A stretch of DNA of 64,000 bases from Ceratodon purpureus (taxonomy: Eukaryota > Streptophyta > Bryopsida > Pseudoditrichales > Ditrichaceae). The notes beneath the pieces were generated by a model. The model was given only the letters and a program-made list of their open reading frames with translations, did not search any database and was not told the origin of the DNA. The stretch is from assembly GCA_014871385.1 (NCBI GenBank), contig CM026426.1:46615611-46679610 (forward strand), in the 5' to 3' direction. Positions 13,636 through 25,100 of this stretch are shown piece by piece (the first letter of the stretch is position 1; every line of letters begins with the position of its first letter). The position numbers were made by a program, and so were the translations under genes.

Positions 13636-15187
13636 CCCCTAAAGGCCCATAGTCCTGGAATGGGCGTTTTTAAAATTTGGGCAGGTTCCTAAAATTCGAA
13701 TTTAATTCCATTTTCTTCGAAAAAAATAATGTATGTAGACTTTTTGAAGAGCTTTCCGTCGCATTTTTTTTTTTTGTTTAGACATTTTGAAAAAAATTTA
13801 CGAGGGTCTGAACATCAAAAGCTGCATTTTGGATTTTAGGGGCAGATTCATGGACCAATAGGATTGGAGGGGGCATTTGACTTTCTCGGTGGGCAACTGA
13901 CCAGATTCTACAGTTTACAGGGTGGGGCAAGTGGAAGAAATTAAATTTTAAAAAGTGGTGAGCAATTGAATATTCGAAAATATTGGTAGTGTGTTGGGAG
14001 TGAGGGGCTGGGTCACTGCAGTGACGGGGATGGAACAGTGGATGGGGAACGGGTCAGGAAGGGCGAGAGGGATGGGCTGGGTCGGGATTCGAGAGGGTGA
14101 GAGGGCTCGGCGAGCTGGGACCGGGTCGAGTCAGGTCCGCCACTTCGTTAAAATACTGTTCGTTTGTGTAATATCGAACCTGCCGCTAAGTTTGAAACCA
14201 CCCATGCGGCTTCCTGCAGCGGATCCAAATGACTATCTAATAGAAACCAGATTACACGAGTACCAAAACTTCCGCCAGAATATCGGTGACACAAGGCTGG
14301 AGTCTTCATGTTACACATTATGCTAGTCCCTGTTCTAATCACCTCTTTCACTTGTATCGATGCAAAAACATCTTGTGGAGACATTTGGGCTTTCGATCAT
14401 TTGTGCAAAGTAAGGGTTGGCTGTTTGCAACAAGTAATCATCATGAAGACAAGCTATAAAACAAAATATATCAAACATAGCGGTAGTAATGCTTCTTTAG
14501 AGCAGGGAATGATGCTGGGTCACTAAGGTACACAGAAGACAAGAAATCCAAAAAAAAAATTCAGTGCCACCTAAGAACCCACACCTTTGTGCTGATCATA
14601 TTTCAACTGACTGAATGTAAAAAACTTACTGAATGGATACACTGATTGTATGGAAAACCTTGGCTGTAAACTGTGACACTGTGAGGCAGGCCTTCTTGGA
14701 TTCCTGCTTGCGGTGGCTGCACTGACTTGTTCTAGTCAACATTTCCTGTCAATACAAACACACTCTCCTCAGAGAGTACAACTTAGATGCATCCAAAATT
14801 AAAAATCCACTTCAAAGTCAACAAAGACATGAAGAAGGATTCAAACTGTCCATCATGTGAGTGCACCTACCAACTTTGAAAATAAATCTAGATGCTCATC
14901 AACAAGGCATACACTCTGAATCGAATCTCCTTGTTTGACAACTTCTACAACTTACATGCATCTTTAAAATGAAGTCATGACATTAGAGTCTCATCTTCTG
15001 AGTTATTGCTATCATACCTTCTTGCAAGCTTGAGTAGGTTGAGATGCCAAGACGAAAATCTACATCATGGAAGGAAAGGAGGTAAGAAGGAGATGTTTGT
15101 AGTGTCTATGGGTTTTAGAGTGATGAAAGATGTGTCTAAGGGGTGCTTACTCATACATGTGGTTCTTGATTTCTGGAGGAAAGCTTC
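13636..15187. other. Left arm of the piggyBac element
   Basis: Terminal and 5' untranslated part of the element. The outer 350 bp are AT-rich and resemble the MITE at 11.7 kb. 13.98-14.14 kb is G-rich. Short ORFs are present but none is convincing. Confidence 0.5.
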
Positions 15188-15495
15188 TTGGAAGCTCCAA
15201 GAAGGAGCTCCAGATTGCATTCACTACAAACACCAACATGCTCCAACCCTCTACCTCCACAGATAGATCCATCTCCACCCTCCCCTCCTCCACCATCTTC
15301 ACTTCCTGTAGCATCTCGACCACCTCCAATACTTTCTAGAGATCTTGGTGTTGACATACCACTACTAGAAATTTCGAGACGGAATCAACTGATTCGGAAG
15401 AGAATTGTGTTGGTTATTGGTGTTGAATCGGACATCTTGATTCACATGGCCGGAAGAGTTCTGTCTTGTTTTTCGAGGGGCTCTGGAGGCCTGGC

Positions 15496-15605
15496 CACGC
15501 AGACTTGTCCACGGTGTAATCGCGCTGACTGGATCTCCACGTATGCATGGCCACGGTGTACTCGTGGTGACTGTTCAGACACGTAGATTTGTCCACCGTG
15601 GACGT
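15496..15605 (+). repeat. 42-bp subterminal tandem repeats of the CACTA element
   Basis: Two full 42-bp units start at 15496 and 15538, and a partial unit starts at 15580. Each opens with CACG and contains a TCCACGGTGT-like core. In En/Spm elements, repeats in this position bind the TnpA protein. I infer the same role here. Confidence 0.55.
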
Positions 15606-16675
15606 TTGGGAACTCCTCTGCCACGTCGACAGGGGCGGAGATGAGGAGATTCAAGCACGTGCGTGAATCAGGACGAATCTCTGATGGAGGATTTGACTGG
15701 GGGGCAGTTGAAAATTCAACGTCACACGTCGTAGGAAGCCTCGGCCGACACACTGACGGCGCCGACTAGGGTATTCAGAAGTAGGTTTAGGGTTTACGAT
15801 TGACCTTCTCCGACGGCCGCGTGTGAGGTCCTGTACGAAGGGGATTGAATCCTGCGCGGGGGTGAAGCTCGCGATGGAACACCGACGACCGTCCATCCTA
15901 GGGTCGATGTTCGATGATGTAGCGTGCATCTCGCTGCACGTGTTGCATATTGAAAGAAGCAGCAGCGGTCCACAGTTTTAGGTTTCCGTGGAATTAAATT
16001 CACACGTCTCGTCGTCAATGCTGTATGTATGGTTTACAATGGTATGTGAGTATGCATTCCTGTATACGGTGTGGTAATACGCGCGTACAAATAATCAGCG
16101 AAATCCGAATGTGCAGGATGTTGAGATGCACAGAAATATTGCACAAAAAAGGAATTTATTTTCATATATGAATGTTTCCGCAGATTGAGAACGGAAATCC
16201 AGTTCAGGATGTACTGCCGCTATGGACGCGCTAACAGAGCCGCCTAACAGATATACATGCATAAATATATGAAGATAGAAAATGAACGCAAAAGAGCGCA
16301 GGAGTCCGGAGCATAGCGTCGCGAGTAGAAGTCATTGCGATATAATTCGGGTCTGTGGAGGAGTTCCGCTTCGAAAAATGAGCACAGAATGGACGCCTTG
16401 AAACTGCTGCATTGCCCATGCGGTGTACCCTCTGTGCGTGATATGTGGTGCTCTCCACGATGTTGCGACCAGCACCTGCGATTCCCACGTGAACTGTCTG
16501 GCTTCGGTTAGTGGATCACGTACGATTGAAAACGCACTGTGCATATGTACCGGCGGATGGATCCGCAAGGATAGCTGAATCCGGGAAATACACTTCTGCA
16601 AGGCGAATACACGAAACTACTACTTCAGCAGGGAACATTCTGATCAGGATACGAGAGAGTCAAGAAAGACATACA

Positions 16676-19672
16676 TTAATAGTGGCGAACTTTTTTAATG
16701 TGAGGTCTGGCACTTTTCCGCGTCTGCGTGGGACCTGCTACCGTATCCGAGACTTTCCCTCTCTCAGCAGGGTGAATAGAGGATTCCTGCACGGTGGAAA
16801 CAGTCGTACAACGTGGTGTGAGGATCTGTCTTGAAAAAAAGGGTCCACATCGACACCGAAACATGTAAACCATTCGAGAATTGCATAAAGAATGAGGTCT
16901 TACCCCACGCTGCACAGGAGGGCTTCGCACAATGGAGTGCTTAGAAGCCAATTTCATGGAGACATATTCCAAGATGTCTGGAAACAATACAGGCGTGCAA
17001 TAATCTCGGAACAAGCGGGCACACAAGAACAGCGCAGTGGTAGTAACAAAGGGATAGCGTACCTCACGAAGGGATGTGGACGTCGGCACTCCGGCATGCG
17101 GATCATCCGGTGCATGACAGTCACTCATACCTGCGTCGAATTCCCGAACCTCAGAAGCTGAAGGGGTCACCGTGCGCTGCTTCATGAAATCGAGCCGACA
17201 CTGAAGGGTTTGAATCAGCGATGCGCCGTCCTCGGTTCGACCAATAGGACATCCCTGTAGCTCCTGGATCTGGCGCTCCAGAATCTGCTCCAATGTGTTC
17301 TCATTAGAAGAGGGAATTTGAGAGACTGCTGCCACTGGAGGGTGCACAGGCGAAATTCCAGCGGCTGATGGACGAGACTGACGACGAGAAGGAGGAGACG
17401 TATCGATTCGCGTGACATTAACGGGAGGTGGTGACTGAGGGGGAACGTCGCCTTCCGAATCTTCAGGCCCATTGCAGAGATTTTCCACCGCATGATCCGC
17501 ACTCTCATCCGAGGGCGGGGGACGGTTCGCTCTCCGACTTCGTCCGGAGTAGCCTTTATCTCGGCGCATCTCCTCCAGAACCTCGCTTGGGGAGGGAGAT
17601 CTCTGCAATTGCTGCCGGAGACGTTCAGTTATCCCTGCCACTCCTAAAGGACCCGTCCTCCCCTTTGTCTTCCGGCAGGCGTTCGCGTATTTCATTTGTG
17701 AGGACTTCGCCCGGAACTTCTCCGAAGCTTCGAGCTTCACCAGTTTCTCCCACACTATCTCCTTCACCCATGGAGGACGGGCTTGCTCCTGCTGAATCAA
17801 CCTGATGATCTCATGCCTGTAAGAGGAAAGCGCGTTCCCAATTCTCTGCCGGAGCCATGAAGGGTTCAACGGAGCTGAGTAGTCGAAATCCTCGTCGAGG
17901 CGCTTCATAAGGATCTCCATGTTGTGGTGAGGTTGCTGCCGTATGTTGGTATAAGACGGATCCAGACCTCGAACAACCTTTGCGAGGGCGTCGTACCACG
18001 TGGATACCCCGTAGCCATAAGGTTTTCCTATGAAGTTCACGCTCACGTGATAAGGCTTCTTGCCCGCACTCGTGCGATTGGCAGTGTCCTCTTCGCGCCG
18101 GGATTCTCGTGATCTACGGTCCTGCCGATGCCTACTTTCCGAGCTCATCGGCAAGCCAGTCATGAGGCGAGCTGTCCGAGTCGTCATGGAATTCGGCGAA
18201 GAATCACTGATACGGCGGGAGCGATAGTCGCGGGGGTCTTCCTCGCTTCGTCCAACGCCGCATGGATGAGCGCCAGAGGAGTTCCTTCGCGGTGAGGGAG
18301 AGGGCGATCGCCAAGAAGGAGACCGACCCGAAGAGTCACGAGAGCGCCCGCCCTTCGAATACTTCTCCCGATCGTCACGATAGCGCCGCCTCCCATCTAC
18401 GCCTTGACCACTATGAGAGTCTTCCCTGTGACGCCCGGAGCTGCTGCGTCTCCGAGGGGAACTGTTACGAACCCGCTCCCGATGAAAGTACGACCTCGAC
18501 CTAGGTGAAAACGGTGATGAGGACGACCTGGAGATGCTCCTGCGGTGCCTTCTCACCTCACGTGCGAGCTGACACCAATTCAGAGAATGTCGAACACATT
18601 AAATGTCACAAATTTCCGCACTAGACGCTAAATTCAATTGCCAGAAAGAAAGAACAACCGTGTAGTCGGTCTCTGGAATTTACCTCTTCTTCCTCTTCTG
18701 ACGGAAAGGGAGAGTAGCTGCGGGATCTGTCTGGCGCTGACTTCTTCTGGAGATTCGCTTGACTTCCTCTTCTCTCTCGCTCAGGAGACACCGCCGTAGG
18801 GTCGTTCCAGTCGTTGCTGCTCCTTCTCCGGCTCCCGCTACCATGATCGCGTGTCCGGGGGGGTGGCGACGACATCCACTCATGGCTACGGCCAAGGGGA
18901 TCGTTCAGAGCAGGCGCATCGGTATTGAAATTACCCTGCAGCGTGTCTGACGCAGTACCTTCCAGAGTACACAACGAACACTGCTGAAATACGGAGGACA
19001 GCCAAGATCGGAGAAGAAGGAATTTCACGTCATGGTGAACAGCACAGGGTGCCCGCCTAAACCAGTGCAGCGTTTACATGCCCAGAGAGTACGGTTGACG
19101 CATGTGGGGAAATTAACGCAGTCATTTCATTCCTTCACTTGTACACTTCTACGGACACACATGCATAGAGTAACTGCTCCTGTGCTCGTGAGGAAATTCG
19201 TGGAATTCTTTAAAATTAAAGTCGGAATTAATCGAGAGACGTCTACGGAGAATTGAGCTCCAAATTCCATATTCCTGGTCGTGCCCGTTCTCAGAGTACA
19301 ACACGTGACGAAATGTGCGGAGCAAGGTCGTAACTTACCTTCTCCGGTACGGCTGACGGAGTTCAGGGGGCGACCCCGTACTTGCGCATCCCCGTCGGCT
19401 GCTGACGCACGTTTGGTCTGGACAGAGGTGGCGTGCTCCTCCAGCACACTCTCCGCCGCGTCTGGTGCAGGTGGAGGTTTTTTCGCGCCACGATCCAAAT
19501 TCGCCCGCTTTGCGGCTGCGGCGGCTGCTTTCTGAGGCAATAATATATTCATCATCTGCGATACTCCGCGCTCACCTCCTTCTGGTTCATCTGCGGGAGT
19601 CGGGAAGGCCTCCTTCCGCTGAGTTTCGCCCCAGTCCTGCGGGGACCGCCTAGGTTTCATCCCGGGGGCCAT
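16676..19672 (-). CDS. TnpA-like CACTA protein with SR-rich N-terminus (Transposase_24-like)
   Basis: The proposed exons are 19672-19339, 18958-18684, 18568-17063 and 16825-16676. They have GT/AG borders, keep frame, and give about 754 residues ending in a basic tail. Exon 1 starts at MAPGMK. Exon 3 opens with a dense Arg/Ser stretch resembling splicing-factor RS domains. A conserved block follows (from YHVSVNF, through PPWVKEIVWEKL, to the GPLG and SPSEVLEEM motifs) that resembles plant Transposase_24 / TnpA-type proteins, which bind subterminal repeats and assist the Tnp2 transposase. A Pro-rich region and a short coiled-coil-like segment come after it. The gene is divergent from the transposase gene at 22195. 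The acceptor of exon 2 is the least certain border (18984 is an alternative). Seen: motifs and splice signals. Inferred: DNA binding. Confidence 0.7.
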
Positions 19673-22194
19673 GACGGACTGAGAGATTTCTACAGCTACG
19701 AGAGGACGGGCCCTCGTCGGAAAACCTGCAGAAGAACCAAAACAACAAACTTCGGTGTACACCTCCAGAGACTACATAACGATATAACATGAGAATGCAG
19801 CTTCGTGATGCTGAACGGGTTCCCAATTTCTTTCACGCCTAGCAAAATCAGAAGGACTTCAGAAATTTGCGTGAAACGACTGCAAGAATCATAAGGGATC
19901 TAGAAACTAACCTGTACTGGCTCTGAACGAATTCCGCCGCCAACACTACGAAGTGTACGCTCTGCTCAGTATGATTTCTCACTGCGTTTGAGAGCGGAGA
20001 AATCGTAACCACCCAGATCAATCAATTCCACATGAGCAGACGATATGAGGTACACTTGGACGAAGACCCTCTAAGCATCAACGACTGAAGAGAAGAAAAG
20101 CGAAATTTAGAGCTCGGCGGGAACATACAGTACCACGGGCGCAACGTCACTCTCCAGAGCACCTGCTCTACTATGCACGCCAGATTGAAGCAGAAGTTGT
20201 AATGCCTGGGCGGGGGAGAGGGGTCCTGAAGCCCTAACAAGCAGGAGAGGTCCTGCCCTCATGGAATGCGCCATTACGGCCACCCACCGAGGCTCATGAA
20301 GAGCCTACGGGAACTCCTACGGACGTAATGAATTTCTTAGGCAGATATGCGTAGGGCACCTCGAAAATGATTAAAACATTGCGACAGAATTGAATTAGGG
20401 TCATAGATCCCAGCTCTCTGAGCGTTCACAATCTGTGGCATTGTACATTTCTCTCGCGAAAACGAGTAATGCACATCCTCACAGCTACCTCGTGCTACAG
20501 TGTCATGCAGACTCCCCTACGGATGAGTAGTCCTGGATTTTCGTCCGGGTCGGTCGGGGGATCCTCTTCGCGCAACGTCTCTCAGCTACGGCGGTACTGT
20601 TCGACGGTTTCCAGTTCTGTCGATCAGATATTGAAGAGTCACTCCTGCGTCGTATGGTGGTGTTCGAGTGCTTGTTTCTTCAGAATGCATTTTCTTCGCA
20701 TACTTCCTGTTCGCAGAGAACATGCCGCAGCTCTTAGAGTGAAAGGAGGGTATACGTGAGTGAAACCGGGACTTCTTTGGGACTATGACGACGTCCCCGT
20801 CTGCGTGGTGATCACAACGCGCGCTTCGAAGGAGGATAGGAGACGGAGCCAATAACGATACCGCGTTCGCGAGGAGGATTTCCGCGCGGGAAGCCGGCTG
20901 TCGTCGGCCACCTCTACTACGAGTCCACTGCGCTTCCGCTACGCATTGGTATGTCATACACCTCCCATTCCTTCCCTGAGAACTGTCATTCGTCGTATTC
21001 TTTTTTTTTTAGGGTTACTGTTCACAAGTTCTCGGGATACGCGACCTTATACCGGAAGCCCTCATCTTTTTTCATGCTTCCCACGCAGTGCAGTAAACGC
21101 TCCTGGACAGGAGACCGAACGAGGCTGAAGCAGTGGAAGATCGCGAAACACAAAGCCGAACGTGCTTCAGGAGAGCCCGAAATTTCTTGCAAGTGTTTTT
21201 TAACTATAAAGGTGAGGACTGCACTAAATCCAGAACTTTGAAATTTACGGAGAATCCACTAATTTCTGAACTCTGAAATTATCGCGTGCCATCATGAATA
21301 TAACGTAGTTGAATTTCGTTGGGCCCTTCAGTGTTCGGGACATTTTCGAAGACTTCTACAACAAGTTCGGAGATCACGAGGGAGTCAAGGGTCACCACAT
21401 GTTCGACGTTCCCTGCGAACTCTCCGGAAGACGCTCGGGATACGCGATTGGATTGGCATGAGAGATTACTCCTCACTCTTCTGAGTGCTGCGATTTTGGA
21501 GTCCCGCTCGGAATTTGGAGGGATTCCTGAGATGGAATCCTGTTGAAGAGGTGAGTGAATACCGTGTTTTAAACATAGAAATGTAGAACCCTCATATCAT
21601 GGCCTCTAATGCATTATTGCTCTTATGGTCTCCATTCCTTTACTACTGCTCATCAGGCAATTCCCTTCCACTGTCCAGGATGGCTGCGAATGAGTCATTT
21701 TCCGAGGACTGCGGCCACAGCAAGGGGGAAGCCGTCTGCCAGATTCTCCTGAAGAAGTTGAAAAGAGCTGCGTACGAATCCACGATTCAATGGGGAACGA
21801 GGTCTGAGGAGGTTGTCGCTTTCGGAAAGCTAGGGTGCTGCTGTAGAACTTTCAGGGATTTTGTGAAGGACGAACGACTGAAGGAAATGTTCGATTACGA
21901 ACTGGAGTACATGATCATGCACTGGAACTGAAGGTACGCAAGTCTCCGTTCGCGTGCATGTGAGAGAACACAGTGAACAATAACAAACATTAACAACGAA
22001 GGAGGAAAAAACATAGAAATCCCACAATGATACCTAGTCTTTTGCGTCCACGCACCTTCTTTGCTGTCGTCGGTTGTTTGTTGTGTTGAACAGTACATTT
22101 ACCCAATCGGGGCAGTAATACGATACTTCATTCATCAGGGACGTTAGGAACGAATACTCTGGGGAGTTAAAATCCAGATGACCTCACTGATTTC
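19673..22194. other. Divergent intergenic region of the CACTA element
   Basis: This 2.5-kb stretch separates the two divergent genes and should contain both promoters. It has several short ORFs on both strands without recognisable domains. I could not assign a TATA box with confidence. Confidence 0.4.
21680..21931 (+). CDS. Small ORF, unknown, possible upstream exon or short gene
   Basis: An 83-residue frame from MAANESF to HWN is rich in charged residues, with a Cys cluster (GCCCRTF) near position 52. It stops 3 bp before a GTACGC donor-like site. It does not resemble a known family. It could be a small CACTA accessory protein, an alternative first exon of the transposase gene, or chance. 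Confidence 0.25.
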   Translation: MAANESFSEDCGHSKGEAVCQILLKKLKRAAYESTIQWGTRSEEVVAFGKLGCCCRTFRDFVKDERLKEMFDYELEYMIMHWN

Positions 22195-25100
22195 ATGAGC
22201 GATTTTCTTGTAATTCAGGTGAAGAGTAGGACGGGAAGGACTTGGCACTCCATTCTTCGGTATCACCTGGGAAACATGCGTCGACTACGTATGTGTGCTG
22301 CGTACCATATTGAACTCAGCATAGCATTGAGGACGGGGTTGCCACAGTATCCCTGCGCGTGTTCCATGTGTCGTGGTGGTAGAGTCAGAAGGGTGGAGAC
22401 CGTAAGAAAACATCACCGCAGATTCGGGAGGGACGCGTATTTGCCTCACCCGATGCTGGTGAGGCCCTCATACTCTTTACCATGCTTTTACAAATACGAT
22501 CTGTGCACTTCCTGTTTTTTTTTTGCGATCTCTACCGGACAGTCCTATGTTTGGCGGCGCATGTATCTATAATCTCTTGGACTTCGACTACGAGACATGG
22601 CACTGGGAGAAGAGAATTCGAAGCCGTGCCTCTCCAGTGCCATGTCTGTTCAGTCCTGGTACTGTCAGGTACGTACTGCGAAACGATCAGGAATCACTGA
22701 GACGTAGGTAGAGAAAAAGGTTACTTAAATTGCTGATGTCTGGGAAATGATCAGGCTTCCACTGACAACTGAGCATTCCATTCAGTTTTCGGAGATTCCA
22801 TGAGCGGTGTCCTGTTTTATTCCATAAATTGGAATATCTCGTTCGAAAGGGGGAGTGGGTGGTGGGAGGGTTCTGAATTGGAGATTATGATATACGGGCT
22901 CCTTCCGAAGCAGGGGCTTTATGGTGATCTCTTGTGACTTACGTCTTCTTCCAGTCCGTTGAATCTGCAAGTTTGATTGCTTGTGGAGAGTAGCACGTTC
23001 TTTCGGAAATTGATAGTCGGAATTAGTTATTACATGGAACGTCTTCTTCACCTTACTATTAGCCCTGTCTACGCTGTTGACCTTCACCTCGACTATGTGG
23101 AATTTGAATACTAAGGGTGAATACGTCTGAATAGGTGTTGTAAAGGACAGAAACTCTGTCGTAAGTTCAATTAGACGTCCATTTTAAAGGTGCTAAGGGG
23201 TTTCCGGTGGGCCGCCTGCGCTGCCGTTTTTCATGAATGTTGGCGATGTTTCGGGGGTTTCGGTGGAGATCCGTTACTAACGCTTCGCTTCCATTGCTGA
23301 CAGAGTGTCCACGGGCTGCCACTGAGAGGACCGACCCTACGACGGGGTAGAGGCCGCAGCGCCTCTGCATCTTCTGTGTCTACTGAAGAGGAGTCAGACA
23401 CGGACAGTGGAGAAAACGAAGTGCGAGCGCGGGAGATGGCATACGACGCATTCGGCCGGGCCGATAACCTCGAACGCGAGGCATTTGCAGACCTCCTGGC
23501 AGAGGAAGAACTCATGCAAGAAGCAGATTTGTCTCCTGAAGATGACGTTGAATTCAGGAACATGATGCAGGAGTGTTTAGAGCCAATTTACGATGGATCT
23601 CGGGAAAGTCGCATGCAGGGCGGCATTGTACTGATGACTCTTGCAACAGTGTTCGGAGTGTCCGACACGTTTTTATCTGCGTTGTTGACATACCTTGCGG
23701 GAACTCTGTTGCCGGCGAACAACCTACTACCTCGAACTGCATACGAACTCAAACGCATGGTCAGGAGTCTTGGTCTGGAACACCAGCGTATAGATTCCTG
23801 CGTAAACGGATGCTATCTTTTTGAAGGGGATTTCGGTGGAGGTCTTTCAGAGTGCCCGAGATGCCAACATCCCAGATATGTGACAGGGTCTCAGAAGGTC
23901 CCAGCTGCGGTAACACGGTACTTCCCAACCATTCCCAAGCTCCTCCGCCTGTACCGCTGCCCGAAAATCGCGGACCTGCTCCAGCACTTTGACGGAAATC
24001 CTCAGGACAGTCAGGTGATGTCCTCAATCGTCGACAGCCCCCAGTGGGCACACGTCACCTTCAACTACCCCCTTTTCCGGGACTTCGGATCCAGCCTCCG
24101 TCTGGGTTTAGTCGCCGATGGGGTATGTCCTCATGGTAACCAGAGTTCTAAGCATTCGACGTGGATTATCTTACTGGTCATATATAATTTTCCGGGCTGG
24201 TTGGCGACTAAAAAATTCTTCCTACATCTGTCCATCCTCATCCCTGGTCCGAAGGCTCCCACATCTGAAACCATTGACGTATTCCTGAAGCCTCTGTTCC
24301 GAGAACTATTACAGTTGTGGGATGGTGTCCCCGCTCTCAGCATGAGTAAACCCGTCGGTACGCGTCACTTCACGTTACGTGCAATGCTCCTTTGGAGCAT
24401 CCACGACTTTCCGGCCTTCAGACTCATAGCGGGGCAGGTGGTAAAAGGCTACGTGGCCTGCCCAATTTGCGGGGAGAGCACATGTGCCGAACACTCTCCT
24501 CATGTGAAGAAAATGATCTATCTAGGTAGCCGCCGATTCCTCTCACAGGGACACCGATACAGGAGAGCGAGAGCGGCGTTCAATGGCGATCAAGAATTCA
24601 GAGCACCTCCTATTCGCAGGACGGGTGAGGTGATACTTCAGCAGGGCAGGGACAGGGCAGAGTGGTTGCGCAACGGCGGCAACGAGGACTCCGCCGCTGA
24701 CCCAGTCAAAACTCACGGAGTGAAGAGGGCGAGCATTCTCTTCGCCCTACCGTATTGGAAGGTCAGTGCCACAGCATTTAAATTCTCAAGTCAGTTACAT
24801 GTCCTATTAGGTCGTCCTGTTCTCTAAATTCTGAGTTGGAGGAGTACTTTGTCTCCCTCTGGTTATGTATGGACTGCGCGTGGTTTATGTGTTCTCGAAA
24901 CACAGTCGTCCAGGACGGTAGTATTGGAAGCCCAGTCTTATAGCACCGGCCATGCTCTGATGCTCCGTTGTTACTCTTTTCGGGATTCGGTTCTTTCATG
25001 CGGGGCGGCTGTTGCGCATGCGTTGTGCCCTTTTCTTTTTTGTCGTATATATTTTTAGCTTTCCCACGTTGGTTCTCTGTCGTTCGGTACCATCCTCAAT

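Noticed and set aside
13991-14326. 111-residue plus-strand ORF in the piggyBac left arm
   Set aside because: G-rich low-complexity start, overlapped by other frames, no domain.
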